Positions 60,597 through 64,000 of a DNA stretch of 64,000 nucleotides are shown here, in pieces (position 1 is the first letter of the stretch; each line of letters begins with the position of its first letter). The position numbers and the translations under genes are program-made. The DNA lies in contig NZ_CP127247.1 of the NCBI RefSeq assembly GCF_030285785.1, positions 2,007,501-2,071,500 of the forward strand, given 5' to 3'. Origin of the DNA: Parasedimentitalea psychrophila. Lineage in GTDB: Bacteria > Pseudomonadota > Alphaproteobacteria > Rhodobacterales > Rhodobacteraceae. The notes under the pieces were generated by a model, which was given only the letters and a program-made list of their open reading frames with translations, did not search any database and had not been told where the DNA came from.

Positions 60597-62033
60597 TTGA
60601 GCGATTCCAATCCATCCCCCAGCCTCTATGTCGCCAGGGAACCCATTTTTCCAAAAGGAGTGTCCGGTAAGTTCCGGAGCCTCAAGTGGATCATACTGGC
60701 CGTTACATTGGGGATTTATTATCTGACCCCCTGGATCCGCTGGGATCGTGGGCCAAGCCTGCCCGATCAGGCGGTATTGCTGGATCTGGCCAACCGGCGC
60801 TTCTATTTTTTCTGGATCGAGATCTGGCCACACGAGTTCTATTTTGTGGCCGGTTTGCTGATCATGGCGGGGTTGGGGTTGTTCCTGTTTACCTCGGCTT
60901 TGGGCCGGGTCTGGTGCGGCTATGCCTGCCCGCAGACGGTCTGGACTGATCTTTATATTCTGGTTGAACGCTGGATTGACGGCGACCGGAATGCCCGGTT
61001 GCGGCTGCATCGGCAAAAGAAACTGGACCTGCGCAAAGTGCGGCTGCGCCTGACCAAGTGGACAGTTTGGTTGTTGATTGGTCTGGCGACCGGCGGGGCC
61101 TGGGTGTTTTATTTTGCCGATGCGCCGACATTGATGATCGACCTGATCACCGGCAACGCGCATCCGGTCGCGTACACGACGATGGCAGTGCTGACCGCGA
61201 CGACATTTTTCTTTGGCGGTTTTGCCCGCGAACAAATCTGTATCTATGCCTGCCCATGGCCGCGCATTCAGGCGGCGATGATGGACGAAGACACGCTGGT
61301 TGTTGGCTATCGAGAATGGCGAGGCGAGCCGCGTGGCAAGCTGCGCAAGACGACGCCAGAGGCCGAGGTGCCGCAGGGCGATTGCATTGATTGCATGGCC
61401 TGCGTCAACGTCTGCCCGGTGGGTATCGACATCCGTCAGGGTCAGCAAATGGAGTGCATCACCTGTGCGCTCTGTATTGATGCCTGTGATGAGATTATGG
61501 ACAAAATCGGCAAGCCGCGTGGCTTGATCGACTATATGGCCGTCAGCGATGAAACGGATGGACGGGCGGGGCAAGCGACCCGCAATATCTGGAAGCACAT
61601 CCTGCGGCCCAGAACCATCATGTATACCACTCTGTGGACGCTGGTGGGTGTTGGGCTGGTCTTTGCTCTGTTCATTCGCGCCGACATAGAACTGACGGTG
61701 GCGCCGGTTCGCAATCCTACCTTTGTGACCCTGTCGGACGGCTCGATTCGCAATACCTATGACGTGCAGTTGCGCAACAAACATGGTGAGCAGCGCCAGT
61801 TCCAGCTTTCGGTCACTGGTGATCCAACCCTGCGGCTGCAGATCGAAGGCACGCCCTATGCCTCGGTTCCGGTCGCCGCCAACGCCGCCCTCCAGCAGCG
61901 GCTCTATGTGATCAGTCCCAAAGGCACCGCGCCCTCGACCCGCGATGCAACACCGTTTAGGATCTGGGTCGAAGATAACGCCAATGGTGAACGCGCCTAT
62001 AAAGACACCACCTTTAACGGCAAGGAAAACTAA
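60597..62033 (+). CDS. ccoG: Cytochrome c oxidase accessory protein CcoG (RdxB/FixG)
   Basis: A 478-residue membrane ferredoxin. Several membrane helices (about residues 30-50, 83-105, 158-178, 195-210, 340-360), the motif CGYACPQTVWTDL and CIYACPWPRIQ, and two [4Fe-4S] cluster sets starting at C263 (CIDCMACVNVCP) and C287 (CITCALCIDACDEIMDKIG). A C-terminal Ig-like domain follows. It is involved in copper reduction and assembly of cbb3 oxidase. The start is TTG at 60597 with GGAGAGAG six bases upstream; no ATG start fits. Confidence 0.95.
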   Translation: MSDSNPSPSLYVAREPIFPKGVSGKFRSLKWIILAVTLGIYYLTPWIRWDRGPSLPDQAVLLDLANRRFYFFWIEIWPHEFYFVAGLLIMAGLGLFLFTSALGRVWCGYACPQTVWTDLYILVERWIDGDRNARLRLHRQKKLDLRKVRLRLTKWTVWLLIGLATGGAWVFYFADAPTLMIDLITGNAHPVAYTTMAVLTATTFFFGGFAREQICIYACPWPRIQAAMMDEDTLVVGYREWRGEPRGKLRKTTPEAEVPQGDCIDCMACVNVCPVGIDIRQGQQMECITCALCIDACDEIMDKIGKPRGLIDYMAVSDETDGRAGQATRNIWKHILRPRTIMYTTLWTLVGVGLVFALFIRADIELTVAPVRNPTFVTLSDGSIRNTYDVQLRNKHGEQRQFQLSVTGDPTLRLQIEGTPYASVPVAANAALQQRLYVISPKGTAPSTRDATPFRIWVEDNANGERAYKDTTFNGKEN

Positions 62034-62036
62034 ACG

Positions 62037-62507
62037 ATGACATCGGAAAAGCCGCAGCGGGAATTCACCGGACGTCACGCCTTGATGGTGTTTGGCGGTG
62101 CCTTTGCTGTGATCATCGGGGTCAATATCACCCTGGCGGTGAATGCGGTCAAAACCTTCCCCGGGCTTGAGGTGAAAAACTCATATGTGGCCAGTCAAGA
62201 GTTTGACCAGCGCCGCAGCGCGCAGGTGGCCCTTGGCTGGTCGGTCTACGCTTCGGCCAGCAAAGATCAGGTCAAGCTTGAGATTTCTGATGCCGACGGC
62301 AATCCGGTTGAGGTGGTCAAGTTGACGGCCACACTGGGCCGGGCCACCCACGTCAGGGAAGATCAAACCCCCGATTTTAAATTCAACGGCAAGGCCTATG
62401 TCGCTCCGGCGCAACTGGGATCCGGCAACTGGAATATTCGCATGGTGGCGCGGGCCAGAAACGGCGCCGAGTTTAGCCAGCGGGTCATTTTACATGTGAA
62501 AGGCTGA
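62037..62507 (+). CDS. ccoH: Cytochrome c oxidase accessory protein CcoH (FixH)
   Basis: A 156-residue protein with one N-terminal membrane helix (about residues 10-35, FTGRHALMVFGGAFAVIIGVNITLAVNAV) and a periplasmic beta-rich FixH domain. It contains NSYVASQEFDQR, a family motif. It is needed for assembly of the cbb3 complex. Start follows ccoG by three bases. Confidence 0.93.
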   Translation: MTSEKPQREFTGRHALMVFGGAFAVIIGVNITLAVNAVKTFPGLEVKNSYVASQEFDQRRSAQVALGWSVYASASKDQVKLEISDADGNPVEVVKLTATLGRATHVREDQTPDFKFNGKAYVAPAQLGSGNWNIRMVARARNGAEFSQRVILHVKG

Positions 62508-62513
62508 CCCCGA

Positions 62514-64000
62514 ATGACCGCTCAGCTCACCCCATCCCTGGCCGCCTGTCCCGGCTGTCTGGTTGTGCCGCGGGATGCGGTTGACGAGACCCCTGAGGCG
62601 GCGCGTCTGGCGCTATCGCTGCCGGGCATCCACTGTCAGGCCTGTATCTCGACGGTGGAAGCTGGGCTGAATGCTGTCCCCGGGGTGATCTCGGCGCGGG
62701 TGAACCTGACCCTGAAACGGGCGCTGATCGAGGCCGACCCGGATATCCATGCCCGCGATCTGATCCCGGTGCTGACCGGTTTGGGCTTTGAGGCACATGA
62801 ACTGGATCCGGGGGTGCTGGCCGCAACCCAGAGCGACAAGGCGGGGCGCGATCTGCTGATGCGTCTTGCGGTGGCTGGCTTTGCCTCGATGAACGTGATG
62901 CTGCTGTCGGTTTCGGTCTGGGCCGGGGCCTCGGATGCGACGCGGGACATGTTCCACTGGATCTCGGCGGCGATCGCCCTGCCGGCGATTGGCTTTTCCG
63001 CGCAGCCGTTTTTCAAACATGCCTGGACTGCACTGCGGGTGCGGCGGCTGAATATGGATGTGCCGATTGTGCTGGCGCTGGTGCTGGCACTGGTCACGTC
63101 GCTGTGGGAGACCTCGCTGTCTGGCGAGCACGCCTATTTTGACGCGGCGTTGACGCTGACCTTTTTTCTGCTGGCCGGGCGGTATCTGGACTATCGCACC
63201 CGTGCAGTGGCGCGATCTGCGGCCGAGGAACTGGCAGCACTGGAGGTGCCCCGTGCCATCTTGCTGCGCGACGGGGTCGAGAGCGAAGTGGCGGTTGGCA
63301 CTTTGTCCATTGGCGATCTGATTCTGGTGCGCCCCGGTGGCCGGATGCCGGTGGACGGCGAGGTGGTGTCGGGTCAGTCCGAGCTTGACCGCTCACTGCT
63401 GACCGGCGAGACGCTGCCGGTGTTTGCCGGGCCGGGCACCGTGATATCCGCCGGAGAGGTCAATCTGACCGGGCCGCTGACCATCCGGGCCACTGCGGTG
63501 GGCAAAGACACCTCGCTGCACCGGATGGGTGATCTGGTGGCCATCGCCGAGTCGGGCCGCTCACGCTATACCTCGCTGGCTGACAATGCCGCCAAACTAT
63601 ATGCGCCCGGAGTACATATCCTGTCGGCGCTCAGCTTTGTGGGGTGGTATTTATACACCTGGGATCTGCGCACGGCGCTGAATATCGCCGCTGCGGTGCT
63701 GATCATCACCTGCCCCTGCGCCTTGGGGCTGGCGGTGCCGGCGGTGACCACAGCGGCCTCGGGGCGGTTGTTCCGCAGGGGTATGCTGATCAAGGATGCC
63801 ACCGCCCTGGAGCGGTTGGCGCAAGTCGATACCGTGGTTTTTGACAAGACCGGAACCCTGACCGCCGGCACCCCGCAACTGACCAATCTGGGCGATGTCC
63901 CACGGGCAGATTTAGAGCTTGCGCTGGCCCTGGCCGAGGCCTCGGCGCATCCGTTATCGCGCAGTCTGGCGCAGGCGGCCCGAGAGGCCGGGATATCTCC
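62514..64000 (+). CDS. ccoI: Copper-exporting P1B-type ATPase CcoI (FixI), partial
   Basis: The first 495 codons of a copper-translocating P-type ATPase; the gene runs off the window. An N-terminal cytoplasmic domain has CPGC (C12, C15) and a heavy-metal-associated CxxC (C41, C44 in GIHCQACI). Membrane helices follow, then the actuator TGE (SLLTGETLPV), the ion-translocation CPC at C400-C402 (TCPCALGLAVPA) and the phosphorylation motif DKTGTLT with D444. It delivers copper to the periplasm for assembly of the CcoN CuB site. The start at 62514 is six bases after ccoH. Confidence 0.95.
   Translation, partial: MTAQLTPSLAACPGCLVVPRDAVDETPEAARLALSLPGIHCQACISTVEAGLNAVPGVISARVNLTLKRALIEADPDIHARDLIPVLTGLGFEAHELDPGVLAATQSDKAGRDLLMRLAVAGFASMNVMLLSVSVWAGASDATRDMFHWISAAIALPAIGFSAQPFFKHAWTALRVRRLNMDVPIVLALVLALVTSLWETSLSGEHAYFDAALTLTFFLLAGRYLDYRTRAVARSAAEELAALEVPRAILLRDGVESEVAVGTLSIGDLILVRPGGRMPVDGEVVSGQSELDRSLLTGETLPVFAGPGTVISAGEVNLTGPLTIRATAVGKDTSLHRMGDLVAIAESGRSRYTSLADNAAKLYAPGVHILSALSFVGWYLYTWDLRTALNIAAAVLIITCPCALGLAVPAVTTAASGRLFRRGMLIKDATALERLAQVDTVVFDKTGTLTAGTPQLTNLGDVPRADLELALALAEASAHPLSRSLAQAAREAGIS

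Overview
The window looks like a chromosomal segment of a Roseobacter-group alphaproteobacterium (family Rhodobacteraceae). The coding DNA is GC-rich, and many proteins are typical of that clade: malyl-CoA lyase Mcl1, a COQ9 protein, the DUF1013/TrcR cell-cycle regulator, a CycM-type cytochrome c, FnrL beside HemN, and a ccoNOQP/ccoGHI respiratory cluster. No plasmid, phage, CRISPR, rRNA or tRNA signature was seen. About 68 protein genes and one stable RNA gene (4.5S SRP RNA) can be supported.

Layout. 0-5.7 kb: a YgjP-like metallopeptidase, a GntR regulator, accA, a LysE exporter divergent from its Lrp-type regulator, an Asp/Glu-racemase-like protein and mcl1. 5.9-10.5 kb: a probable D-amino-acid (D-glutamate) catabolic operon, dgcN-dgcA-dat, with two small conserved genes and an N-formylglutamate amidohydrolase-family gene nearby. 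10.6-17.8 kb: pyk, rpmI-rplT, a PPOX flavoprotein and pheS-pheT, with an unusual low-GC membrane-protein ORF wedged between pheS and pheT. 17.9-29.9 kb: regulators, a methyltransferase, YtoQ, a GNAT, MscS, alanine dehydrogenase divergent from an Lrp-type regulator, a GMC oxidoreductase, ppk2, rpsU, COQ9 and a quinone oxidoreductase. 29.9-34 kb: a DUF2189 membrane protein, RNase T2, TrcR and a low-GC insert carrying an orphan carbamoyltransferase-fold gene. 34-42 kb: dnaX-ybaB-traB-recR, a tyrosine-phosphatase-like gene, rsgA, the SRP RNA and a cyclic-nucleotide phosphodiesterase. 42.4-51.5 kb: nudC, an SRPBCC protein, pheA, cycM and a yejABEF-type peptide ABC transporter. 51.5-64 kb: the microaerobic respiration block hemN / fnrL / usp / ccoNOQP / DUF2270 / LysR / ccoGHI; ccoI runs off the end.

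Regulatory logic. Perfect FNR boxes (TTGAY-N4-RTCAA) lie between hemN and fnrL, upstream of ccoN, upstream of ccoG and, less expectedly, upstream of the DUF2270 gene. The block therefore reads as an FnrL-controlled oxygen-limitation island. The alanine dehydrogenase transcript has a perfect 10-bp hairpin that locks up its ribosome binding site. A short palindromic repeat (GGTGCGTGC...GCACGCACC) recurs five times, always at 3' ends of genes.

Limits. Everything here comes from reading the sequence and the translations. No similarity search, folding program or alignment was run. Product names for well-known families are secure; substrates of the transporter, the GMC enzyme, the racemase-like and the carbamoyltransferase-like proteins are not.
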